A DNA stretch of 10,188 nt from CAWJEL01 sp964647255 (GTDB lineage: Bacteria > Chloroflexota > Anaerolineae > CG2-30-64-16). Below the pieces are notes generated by a model. It was not told the origin of the DNA, did not search any database, and was given only the letters and a program-made list of their open reading frames with translations. The stretch covers positions 1 to 10,188 of the forward strand of contig CAZYGI010000109.1 of NCBI GenBank assembly GCA_964647255.1, in the 5' to 3' direction. Position numbers and translations under genes: made by a program. The first letter of the stretch is position 1. Every line of letters begins with the position of its first letter. Shown piece after piece: positions 1 through 5,829 of this stretch.

Positions 1-355
1 TGATTTGGAAAAGGCTGACGACGGGCGCCGGGGCGGCTTCCTCAGCGGAGAGCGCGGGGCGCGCTGGCTCGACCAGCGCCTCGGCCGCGGCATCCCCCCA
101 GCGGAGCCGGGCGGTGTAGGGGCCGCGGCCGGCGTAGATGTGTGCGCCGAGAGCCGCCTGTCGCTGCTCCCGCCAGGTGACGGCCGTCGGCGCACACAGC
201 AGGCCCAGGTCGAGGGAGCGACCGTCGCCGAAGTCGAGCCGCGCAGACGCGCACGGCACATCTTCAATTTCTGCGGGCGCGCCCCAGGCCAGGGCGAAGC
301 GGACCTCGCCAGGGGCCGAGTTCGGAAGGGTCATCAAACGGATATGAGCTGCCAT
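1..355 (-). CDS. Partial hypothetical protein with PKD-like signature (3' end outside window)
   Basis: The reading frame is open from an ATG at 355-353 down to the window edge (118 codons visible, no stop), so the gene continues to the left. The start is chosen because a clear GGAGG lies 5 nt upstream (362-366). Residues 40-45 read LDFGDG and residues 71-83 read HIYAGRGPYTARL. Together these resemble the DFGDG and the Y-x-x-x-G-x-Y-T beta-strand pattern of PKD/immunoglobulin-like domains. No signal peptide or transmembrane segment is visible at this start, which is odd because PKD domains are usually extracytoplasmic. After residue 90 the sequence becomes Ala/Pro/Glu-rich, like a linker. It lies downstream of and in the same direction as the polyferredoxin gene, but about 260 nt separate them. 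A weak -10 (TATCAT, 416-411) suggests its own promoter. The fold assignment is tentative and the function is unknown. Confidence 0.6.
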   Translation of the reverse strand, partial: MAAHIRLMTLPNSAPGEVRFALAWGAPAEIEDVPCASARLDFGDGRSLDLGLLCAPTAVTWREQRQAALGAHIYAGRGPYTARLRWGDAAAEALVEPARPALSAEEAAPAPVVSLFQI

Positions 356-361
356 ATGGGC

Positions 362-366
362 CTCCG
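362..366 (-). promoter_or_regulatory. Ribosome binding site fixing the start of the left-edge gene
   Basis: On the minus strand GGAGG stands 5 nt before ATG 355-353. It supports that ATG over the next in-frame Met at 334-332, which has no comparable site. The rest of the gap 356-519 holds no recognisable gene or RNA. Confidence 0.6.
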
Positions 367-519
367 GGAAAGAAGGGGAATGGTGCGACGATGACATCGT
401 ACCCTCAAAAATGATATCTGCAGAGGTGCGCATATCGCCCATTTCAGCGACGCCAGACGCCGATCTCAGCCGGCGGACCTGCTTCGACAAGTATATGCGG
501 CCGGCATCGTTGAGGGCTT

Positions 520-612
520 TCACTCTTGGAGAAAGGCTGTGGCTGCAGCGAGAAACTCATCCGCCCAGGCCACCAGATCACTGACCTGCGCCCGGCTCAC
601 GCCTGTGCCCAC
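520..612 (-). CDS. Possible 26-30 aa peptide directly after the polyferredoxin stop
   Basis: Immediately after the TGA of the polyferredoxin gene (618-616), the same reading frame stays open for 30 sense codons to a TGA at 522-520. Candidate starts are GTG at 612-610 (30 aa) and GTG at 600-598 (26 aa). The latter has AAGGG (616-612) 11 nt upstream. The predicted peptide has an amphipathic helical look, with the core DLVAWADEFLAAATAFL and a final Gln-Glu. It could be a translationally coupled small protein, a C-terminal tail of the polyferredoxin cut off by a nonsense change, or chance in a GC-rich sequence. I do not recognise it and no family evidence supports it. Confidence 0.2.
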   Translation of the reverse strand: MGTGVSRAQVSDLVAWADEFLAAATAFLQE

Positions 613-615
613 CCT

Positions 616-2142
616 TCATCCAATCCCGCCCACTTCAGTCGGCGCGTAGACCCGGATCGCGGCCTCGCTGCTCAACGGACAGCGGTTCTCGCAGATCCCG
701 CAGCCGATGCAGCGATCATGGAGCACAGTGGGGCGGCGGACGGCCACAGCCTCGCCCAGCGGGGTCGTGACGGTTACATCTTCCAGCACAATCGCCTTCT
801 CCGGCAGCGGGCACATCTCCTCGCACACCAGGCAGGTGATGGCGTCGGCCCAGGGGAGGCAGCGGTTCCGGTCAATGGTCGCGTGGCCGATGACGGTCGT
901 CCGCTTGGTCTCCAGCGGCAGCGGGGGGATCGCGCCCGTGGGACAGGCCTGGCCGCAGGCATTGCACGCGTAATCGCAGTGGCCGAGCCGCGGGACCAGC
1001 ACCGGCGTCCAGGCGCCGCCCCAGCCGGCCTGGTCGAAGCTCGGCTGGAGGCCCGCCGTCGGACAGGTCTTCAGACAGATGCCGCAGCGGATGCACTTGG
1101 AGAGGAAGTCAGGCCCTTGCGCGCCCGGCGGCCGGATCAGGCGCGGATGTCCAGCCACGAGCGCCGGCTCCGCGGCGAACAGCCCAACCGCGACCGCGGC
1201 TGTGCCCGCTGCGGCGAGGAACTGGCGTCGAGAAGGGTCATAGGGCTGGCCTGTCGCCGGACGCCAGTGCCGAACGAACGTCTGGCCCGCCTTCGTACAG
1301 ACCGGGACGCACTCCAGGCACATCGTGCACTCGGCCGGATCGCTGGCGAAGCCGCGGCCCGGATCAATCGTGCCGGTGGGGCACGCGCGTGCGCAACGCT
1401 GGCACTCCACGCAGACGTCACCCACCGTCCGGCGCAACAGCGCGAACTTGCTGACCAACCCGAGCAGCGCGCCGAGCGGACACAGATAGCGGCACCAGAA
1501 CCGTTCGCGGATCGCGTTCAGCGCCAAAACCGCGACAAAGAGGATCGCCAGCATGACGCCCAGCCCGGAGGCCGGCTGCGTCATCGGCAGGAGCGTCCCA
1601 CGCACGAGGCCCTCGAACCCATCCACCGCCGGTCGCAAAAAGCTGAGCCGGTAGCTCAACGCTTCGAGGCCGTTGATGAGTGCAACGGTTCCGGGCCAGG
1701 CGGCGGCCGCGGCCGTCCGGTAGAGCAGCGTGAGCGGGTCCATGACAAGAAAGGTGAGGTTGCCGAGCAGCGCGGCGAGCAGGATCAACGCCAGCAGGAA
1801 GTGCTTGACCCGGCGCAGCCGTGGCGCGGGGTCAGGACGGAAGCGGCCGCCGCGGCGGGGGCGCGCCCAATCCAGCACCGTCCCCAGCGGGCAAAGCCAG
1901 CCGCACCAGGCGCGGCCCACGATCAGCGTGGCGACCAGCGCGCCGGCGGCGCCGATCAACAGGCCGGGGAGGACGCGCCGCGCTGCGATCATCCCCGCCA
2001 GGCCGGCCAGCGGATCCAACCGGAAGAAGAGGTCGGCCGGCAGGAACGCGATCTTGCCGGCGCCGATCAGCAGGGCGACGAACAGGGTGAAGGCAAGAGC
2101 CTGAACCCAAGGGCGAAATTTGCGTAAGTTCTGGCTGTGCAT
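616..2142 (-). CDS. NapH/NapG-like fused membrane polyferredoxin with internal Tat signal
   Basis: A 508-aa membrane iron-sulfur protein likely to pass electrons across the membrane. Residues 1-215 hold about four hydrophobic segments (roughly 12-35, 58-76, 113-135, 193-211) and two CX3CP motifs (C80/C84 and C217/C221), the signature of NapH-type quinol-oxidising ferredoxins. Two [4Fe-4S] motifs follow (C244/247/250/254 and C272/275/278/282), expected on the cytoplasmic side. Residues 304-308 read SRRQF and precede a hydrophobic stretch (about 309-330), a Tat signal in mid-protein. After it come four further cysteine clusters (C350/353/356/360; C389/393/396/400; C428/437/440/444; C478/481/484/488), matching the four-cluster plan of NapG/MauM ferredoxins. 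The predicted topology is five spans with the last domain outside. The start at 2142 is preferred over an in-frame ATG at 2202, because the latter would translate repeat DNA; its Shine-Dalgarno sequence is weak. No napA/B or other terminal enzyme is adjacent, so the electron acceptor is unknown. It is co-directional with and downstream of the DUF362 gene. Confidence 0.88.
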   Translation of the reverse strand: MHSQNLRKFRPWVQALAFTLFVALLIGAGKIAFLPADLFFRLDPLAGLAGMIAARRVLPGLLIGAAGALVATLIVGRAWCGWLCPLGTVLDWARPRRGGRFRPDPAPRLRRVKHFLLALILLAALLGNLTFLVMDPLTLLYRTAAAAAWPGTVALINGLEALSYRLSFLRPAVDGFEGLVRGTLLPMTQPASGLGVMLAILFVAVLALNAIRERFWCRYLCPLGALLGLVSKFALLRRTVGDVCVECQRCARACPTGTIDPGRGFASDPAECTMCLECVPVCTKAGQTFVRHWRPATGQPYDPSRRQFLAAAGTAAVAVGLFAAEPALVAGHPRLIRPPGAQGPDFLSKCIRCGICLKTCPTAGLQPSFDQAGWGGAWTPVLVPRLGHCDYACNACGQACPTGAIPPLPLETKRTTVIGHATIDRNRCLPWADAITCLVCEEMCPLPEKAIVLEDVTVTTPLGEAVAVRRPTVLHDRCIGCGICENRCPLSSEAAIRVYAPTEVGGIG

Positions 2143-2153
2143 GGCAGTTATCT

Positions 2154-2195
2154 CGTGGGGCGTTTGGCGTGGAGCGTGGGGCGTGGGGCGTGGAG
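2154..2195. repeat. Heptamer tandem array, CGTGGRG x6
   Basis: Six contiguous 7-bp units on the plus strand, consensus CGTGGRG, with one diverged unit (CGTTTGG, 2161-2167). The array ends 12 nt upstream of the polyferredoxin start codon, so its transcript strand (CYCCACG units) lies in that gene's 5' leader. Confidence 0.85.
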
Positions 2196-2216
2196 CGAAC
2201 ACGTGCGCTTCGCTCC
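2192..2216. repeat. Inverted repeat joining the two heptamer arrays
   Basis: GGAGCGAA (2192-2199) and TTCGCTCC (2209-2216) form a perfect 8-bp stem around a 9-nt loop that contains the palindrome CACGTG (2200-2205). The stem is made from the last unit of one heptamer array and the first of the other, so the two arrays are arms of a longer imperfect inverted repeat. Confidence 0.7.
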
Positions 2217-2300
2217 CCGTTCCCCGTTCTCCGCTCTCCGTTCTCCGCTCCCTGCTCTCCGCTCCTCGCTCCCCGCTCTCCGCTCCCGCTCCCCGTTCCC
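2211..2300. repeat. Heptamer tandem array, CGYTCYC x13
   Basis: Thirteen consecutive units on the plus strand with consensus CGYTCYC. Ten are perfectly in phase (2211-2280), then one is 6 bp (2281-2286) and two are full (2287-2300). Variation is almost entirely C/T at two positions. The array starts 2 nt beyond the DUF362 stop codon and fills most of the 160-nt spacer to the polyferredoxin gene. On the transcript it is a purine-rich GRGARCG tract, able to pair imperfectly with the following CYCCACG tract. Confidence 0.9.
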
Positions 2301-2302
2301 CG

Positions 2303-3361
2303 CTACACGGTGATCTCCTCGATCTTGATCGTCCCCAGATCCAGCGTCCCCAGCCCCATCGCCGCGCCGTGTTTGATGTACCCGATTTGCTCCGGCTTCA
2401 TATCGAACAGGGTGGCGGCGTAGGCGTCCGCGGCGACCACGTCCGCGCTGGCGATGACGGTGTGCGCCTGCTTCACGTCGTCCAGGTTGCCGCCGGTCGG
2501 GCCGTTCGCCATCAACATGCGATAGGCGTCCACCACGGTGAGCTGCGGCCGGATGGCTGTGTTGAGGTCGGCGATGCACTGGTGCAGCCCCCTGGCGTGA
2601 AGCGCGTTCCGATCCTCGATCACTCCCATCAGGTTCTTCATGCCCAGGGTCAACGTGGCGGAGCCGTGCGTCTTGGCGATGGGCACGTTGATCACCGCGT
2701 CGGCGTCCAGGATCTCGCCGTAGATGCTGCTTGACCGCAACGTTTTACCCTGCGGGAGCGCGATCTCGCGAAACTTCAGGCGGCTCATTGTCTCCATTTG
2801 ACCGCCTGCCGCTTTGACCGCGGCCGCGATGCCGCTCGTCTCGTAGGCGTTCTGCGGCGTGCCGCCGAACGGGAAATCGAGCACGCGCACCTGTTTAGCG
2901 CCTGCACCCAGGCACAGCGCCACGATGGCCGCGACCACATCGGGGTTCGTAGTGCTTGCATACTCCGGGCCGTGATACGCGTTGCAGATGTTGGGCTTGA
3001 CGATGACGTTTGCGCCGGGCTTGACGAACCGCTCAATGCCGCCGACGGCTGCGATGGCCCGGCGGGTGATCTCCCCCGTGTCCGCGCCGCGCGCGACCGC
3101 CAGATAGGCGGCGCCGGTCACGGCCGCGGCGGCCTGGGGCGATGTCGGCTCGGCGGTTGCGGCGGGTGCGCCCGTCGGCTCGGCCGCGGGAGGCCGGGGG
3201 GGCGCGCCGATAGGGGTAGGTTGCAGCACGGCTGGCTGTGCCGTTGGGAGAGGTTGTGGCGCAGGCCGAGAGTTGCACCCGGCCACCCCCCAGGCCGCGC
3301 CCGCTGCAGACAGGGTCAGAAGACGGGCGATGAACGCTCGACGATCAAGTCTGGTGGACAT
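2303..3361 (-). CDS. Tat-exported lipoprotein with DUF362 domain
   Basis: A 352-aa protein. The N-terminus has a twin-arginine motif (DRRAF, residues 6-10), a hydrophobic stretch and a lipobox (VAGC, cysteine 29). This predicts Tat export and lipid anchoring on the outer face of the membrane. A Pro/Ala/Thr-rich linker follows (about 32-75). Residues 82-352 match the DUF362 family pattern as I know it: VKPNICN (121-127), the NVPIAKTHG stretch (225-233), GMKNLMGVI (240-248), and a C-terminal region with DVVAADAYA. DUF362 proteins have no settled function and often occur with or fused to [4Fe-4S] ferredoxins; this one has no ferredoxin cysteines of its own. The gene lies directly upstream of the polyferredoxin, whose exported four-cluster domain could be its electron partner (inference). 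The start is supported by GGAG (3372-3369) 7 nt upstream. Confidence 0.88.
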   Translation of the reverse strand: MSTRLDRRAFIARLLTLSAAGAAWGVAGCNSRPAPQPLPTAQPAVLQPTPIGAPPRPPAAEPTGAPAATAEPTSPQAAAAVTGAAYLAVARGADTGEITRRAIAAVGGIERFVKPGANVIVKPNICNAYHGPEYASTTNPDVVAAIVALCLGAGAKQVRVLDFPFGGTPQNAYETSGIAAAVKAAGGQMETMSRLKFREIALPQGKTLRSSSIYGEILDADAVINVPIAKTHGSATLTLGMKNLMGVIEDRNALHARGLHQCIADLNTAIRPQLTVVDAYRMLMANGPTGGNLDDVKQAHTVIASADVVAADAYAATLFDMKPEQIGYIKHGAAMGLGTLDLGTIKIEEITV

Positions 3362-3408
3362 ATTCGAACTCCGATCAGACGTGGCTTCATCAATCGCTGG
3401 CTGCGTTT

Positions 3409-3414
3409 AATATA
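3409..3414 (-). promoter_or_regulatory. Candidate -10 element for the DUF362 gene
   Basis: On the minus strand TATATT (3414-3409) matches the sigma-70 -10 hexamer at 5 of 6 positions and would give a leader of about 40 nt containing the GGAG site. I found no convincing -35 at the usual spacing, so this is weak. Confidence 0.3.
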
Positions 3415-3423
3415 CGCCAGGAG

Positions 3424-3445
3424 GCCGCGCTGAGGTATGCGCGGC
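3424..3445. promoter_or_regulatory. Perfect 7-bp inverted repeat in a divergent intergenic region
   Basis: GCCGCGC (3424-3430) and GCGCGGC (3439-3445) are exact inverse complements around an 8-nt spacer. The repeat sits just upstream of the candidate DUF362 -10 and between two divergent genes, a reasonable place for an operator. In such GC-rich DNA, chance is also possible. Confidence 0.35.
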
Positions 3446-3486
3446 GTCATCTTGCCTGGGCTGACCTTTTCGGCAGCCGGGGTGAA

Positions 3487-3516
3487 TTGGGCCGCTGGCG
3501 TGGCAAACGGTATAAT
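3487..3516 (+). promoter_or_regulatory. Candidate sigma-70 promoter for the HELVH gene
   Basis: A perfect TATAAT (3511-3516) stands out in GC-rich surroundings. A weak -35 (TTGGGC, 3487-3492) lies at an 18-nt spacing. Transcription would begin near 3523, giving a leader of about 48 nt before ATG 3571. Confidence 0.5.
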
Positions 3517-3570
3517 CCGGCCGGGGATTCCTCCGTATCCGCCGCGGCGGCGCGCAACATGGAAAGAACG

Positions 3571-4422
3571 ATGAATCCACAATCGAACAATCAACTGCGC
3601 CAGCGCCTCATCGCGACCTGGCTGAAGATCGGCCATCCGCTGGATGTGGGGGCGGATTGGCTGGGCGATCGGGTCGAAGACCTCGCCAAGTGGCTCGCCA
3701 ACCTGGTGCGCTATCTGCCGGTGCGCGTGGGCCGGCTCATCCTGGGGCTGTGGTTCATACTCGTCGGCGTGATCCTGTTCCTGCCGGTCGGCGTGCGCGT
3801 GTGGCGCCGCGGCGGGCGGACGAATTTCGCCGCGTGGCTGCGCGCCCGGGCCCGCTGGGGTGCGCTGCGCGTGGTGCAATTCGTGCTCCAGGCGCTTGAT
3901 GTGATCGGCGTTCCGGAACTCTTCGCGCTGCTGTGGCGGGCGGCCACCCGCGCCACCCCGCTCACCGGCGCGGAGATCGCGGCGGTGGCTTCAGTTTTGG
4001 GGCCTTACGCGCTGCGTTATCAGGACATCCGGGTCGCACAGCGCGGCATCCTCGGCCCGATCTTTCGCGTCAACGGCGGCCGGGCCTTCACAACTTTCCA
4101 CACGGTCAATGTGCCGACGACCGGCGACCATCAACGCTCGAACGTGGACATCCTGCTGCACGAGCTGGTGCACGTCTATCAATACGAGCGCGCGGGCAGC
4201 CGTTACTTTGCCGAGGCGCTGCTGGCGCAGCGGGAGGAAGGGTATGGCTACGGCGGTGAGGACGGATTGCGCCGGGCGCACGCTGACGGCAAGCGCATGT
4301 GCGATTTCAATCGCGAGCAGCAAGCGCAGATCGCGCAGGATTACTTCATGTACTGCCGCCACGGCGCGGAGGCCGAAGCCTACGAACCGTTCATCGCCGA
4401 GCTGCGCGAGGGAAAGGTGTAG
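3571..4422 (+). CDS. Membrane-anchored HExxH protein, DUF4157-like putative metallopeptidase
   Basis: A 283-aa protein. An N-terminal region (1-50) precedes a strong transmembrane segment (about 54-75) and a basic stretch, then a second, weaker hydrophobic segment (about 97-122). The C-terminal half carries LLHELVHVYQYE (195-206), an HExxH zinc motif (H197, E198, H201) followed by Gln. This is typical of the DUF4157-like 'HELxHVxQ' group, in which I recall a downstream FNxEQQAxIxxDY pattern; here it reads FNREQQAQIAQDYF (246-259). The third zinc ligand is not assigned. The start at 3571 is preferred over the ATG at 3559, which has no ribosome site, because GGAAAG (3561-3566) precedes 3571. 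A peptidase activity is inferred from the motif only, and family members need not be active proteases. The gene ends 9 nt before the convergent MFS gene, leaving no room for a separate terminator. Confidence 0.75.
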   Translation: MNPQSNNQLRQRLIATWLKIGHPLDVGADWLGDRVEDLAKWLANLVRYLPVRVGRLILGLWFILVGVILFLPVGVRVWRRGGRTNFAAWLRARARWGALRVVQFVLQALDVIGVPELFALLWRAATRATPLTGAEIAAVASVLGPYALRYQDIRVAQRGILGPIFRVNGGRAFTTFHTVNVPTTGDHQRSNVDILLHELVHVYQYERAGSRYFAEALLAQREEGYGYGGEDGLRRAHADGKRMCDFNREQQAQIAQDYFMYCRHGAEAEAYEPFIAELREGKV

Positions 4423-4431
4423 CGCTGCGGG

Positions 4432-5784
4432 CTAGGCGGCTTGGCGCGGCTCGCGCACCCACCAGAGATATAGCCCCAGGGTGACCAGATAGACGGCCGC
4501 GCTGGCGACGAACAACCAGGCGAACCCTACCTCTGCCAATCCGGCGCCCAACAACGGTGCGACCGCGCCCACGACGCCCACGCCGGTGTTGGCGACGCCC
4601 ACATAGGTGGGCCGGCGCTCCGGCCCGCTGAACTCCATGACGATCAGAATCCCCGAAACCAGGATCGCGCCGAGCAGGACGCCCAACAGACCGAAAACGG
4701 CGTAATACCAGATGGGGTCGCGGGCCAGCCACGCGATCACATATCCCGCCAGGCCGGCCGCCGCGCCCAGCTCAAGACAAAGCTTATGCCCAAACCGGTC
4801 GGCCAGGAAGCCGAACAGCAGGGTGCCCATCGTCTGGCCGATCAACAGCGCGAGGGTGAAGAGGCCCGCCGTGCTGTCCGGGATCTGCCAGCGGCTCACC
4901 GCCGCGACCGTCACGAAGCCGCTCCCCATGCCGCCCAGCGCCATCAGCATCCGAACAGTGAGGAAGCGCCGGAAATTCGCGTCGCCCCGCAGCAGAGGCG
5001 GCAGGCTAGCCAGGTACTCAAGATTGCCGCGGCGGTGGACGATCTGCGCCTGCACCGGCTCCCGCGTCAACGACAGGAAAACCCAGCTTGCGGTTATCGC
5101 CGTCGCGGCGATGGCGAACGCATAGCCGAAGTTGGTCGGAAAGGCGTAGCGGTTCAGCAGCCAGGTGCTCAACACCGCGCCCAGCGCCCCCATCCCGGCG
5201 CCCGTGAACGATGTGAGGCCGAAGAACTTCCCGCGTCGGGTCACCGGAAAGCAGCGCGCAATCAAATCCTGCCAGGAAACCGCGACGATGCCTGCGCCCA
5301 AAGCGTGCCAGGCATACCCGCCCAAGACCAGCGCCAGGGCCAGGCCGGGCCGGCGGGAGGCAAAAAACACCGCCGCCAACATCACCCAGATCGGCAGCCG
5401 TTCCAGGAACATGCCGAGATTGGCGACCACCGGTTTCTTGCGCGCCAACCGTTCCATCGAATTGGCGGTGAAAATCTGCGGCAGGAACCAGCCGGCCTGT
5501 GCAATCACCGCCAGGAAGCCAAAGGCGAACGAGTTGGTGGTCAACTTGCTCAAGAACAGCGGCAGGATGGTCGTGGACGAAATAAAGCTCGCGCCAAACG
5601 TGAAGATCGTGCCATCCAGCAGGTTGACGGCGAAGTTCCACGTATAGTTGCGCTCAACCTCAGCCGCCAGCTCGTCTTCCGTGCGCGACGGCACCGGCCG
5701 GTCGAGCTCCAACAGCCAACGACCAAAAGCGACGAAGGGCGAGCGACGAGCCACGGGCAACGGATCGGGCGGAGGATTCTGCAT
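4432..5784 (-). CDS. Major facilitator superfamily (MFS) transporter
   Basis: A 450-aa secondary transporter with about twelve hydrophobic segments between residues 50 and 442, split by a central cytoplasmic loop (about 240-272). The loop between segments 8 and 9 carries GFLADRFGHK (325-334), the second copy of MFS motif A. A 50-residue hydrophilic N-terminus (with the acidic stretch TEDELAAEVE) precedes the first span. The substrate cannot be read from the sequence. Start choice: an ATG at 5802 would give 456 aa, but it lies upstream of a good -10 (5798-5793). Transcription from that promoter begins near 5786, so the ATG at 5784 is preferred, with a leader of about 2 nt and no Shine-Dalgarno. 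The gene is divergent from the ABC permease genes (46 nt apart) and convergent with the HELVH gene. Confidence 0.9.
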   Translation of the reverse strand: MQNPPPDPLPVARRSPFVAFGRWLLELDRPVPSRTEDELAAEVERNYTWNFAVNLLDGTIFTFGASFISSTTILPLFLSKLTTNSFAFGFLAVIAQAGWFLPQIFTANSMERLARKKPVVANLGMFLERLPIWVMLAAVFFASRRPGLALALVLGGYAWHALGAGIVAVSWQDLIARCFPVTRRGKFFGLTSFTGAGMGALGAVLSTWLLNRYAFPTNFGYAFAIAATAITASWVFLSLTREPVQAQIVHRRGNLEYLASLPPLLRGDANFRRFLTVRMLMALGGMGSGFVTVAAVSRWQIPDSTAGLFTLALLIGQTMGTLLFGFLADRFGHKLCLELGAAAGLAGYVIAWLARDPIWYYAVFGLLGVLLGAILVSGILIVMEFSGPERRPTYVGVANTGVGVVGAVAPLLGAGLAEVGFAWLFVASAAVYLVTLGLYLWWVREPRQAA

Positions 5785-5792
5785 AGCCGGCG

Positions 5793-5821
5793 ATTTTATC
5801 ATTCCGGGGGCGACGTGTAAA
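5793..5821 (-). promoter_or_regulatory. Promoter of the MFS gene (near-consensus, nearly leaderless)
   Basis: On the minus strand TTTACA (5821-5816) and TAAAAT (5798-5793) are separated by exactly 17 nt. Each matches its sigma-70 consensus at 5 of 6 positions, and TG stands one base before the -10 (extended -10). The predicted start point is near 5786, two bases before ATG 5784. It overlaps the opposite promoter almost completely. Confidence 0.65.
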
Positions 5822-5823
5822 AT
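5795..5823 (+). promoter_or_regulatory. Promoter of the ABC permease genes (leaderless)
   Basis: TAAAAT (5818-5823) lies 6 nt before the GTG start at 5830, the usual layout of a leaderless gene whose transcript begins at the start codon. A weak -35 (TTTATC, 5795-5800, 3 of 6) sits at a 17-nt spacing. No Shine-Dalgarno sequence is present before 5830. Confidence 0.55.
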
Positions 5824-5829
5824 GGCCGG

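Noticed and set aside
526..2127. 533-aa open frame on the plus strand
   Set aside because: It is antisense to the polyferredoxin, whose cysteine motifs are unmistakable. The plus-strand product is a Gln/Arg/Ala-rich sequence with no family features, typical of a GC-rich shadow frame.
2143..2202. Upstream start for the polyferredoxin (ATG 2202-2200)
   Set aside because: The extra 20 residues would be encoded largely by the CGTGGRG repeat array and show no family likeness. ATG 2142 starts just before the first membrane segment.
4423..4431. Bidirectional terminator between convergent genes
   Set aside because: The gap is only 9 nt and I see no stem followed by a U-tract on either strand.
5785..5802. 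ATG 5802 as start of the MFS gene
   Set aside because: It lies upstream of the best promoter's predicted transcription start and has no clear ribosome site.
4786..5820. 344-aa open frame on the plus strand
   Set aside because: It is antisense to the MFS transporter, has Arg/Gln-rich composition and no motifs.
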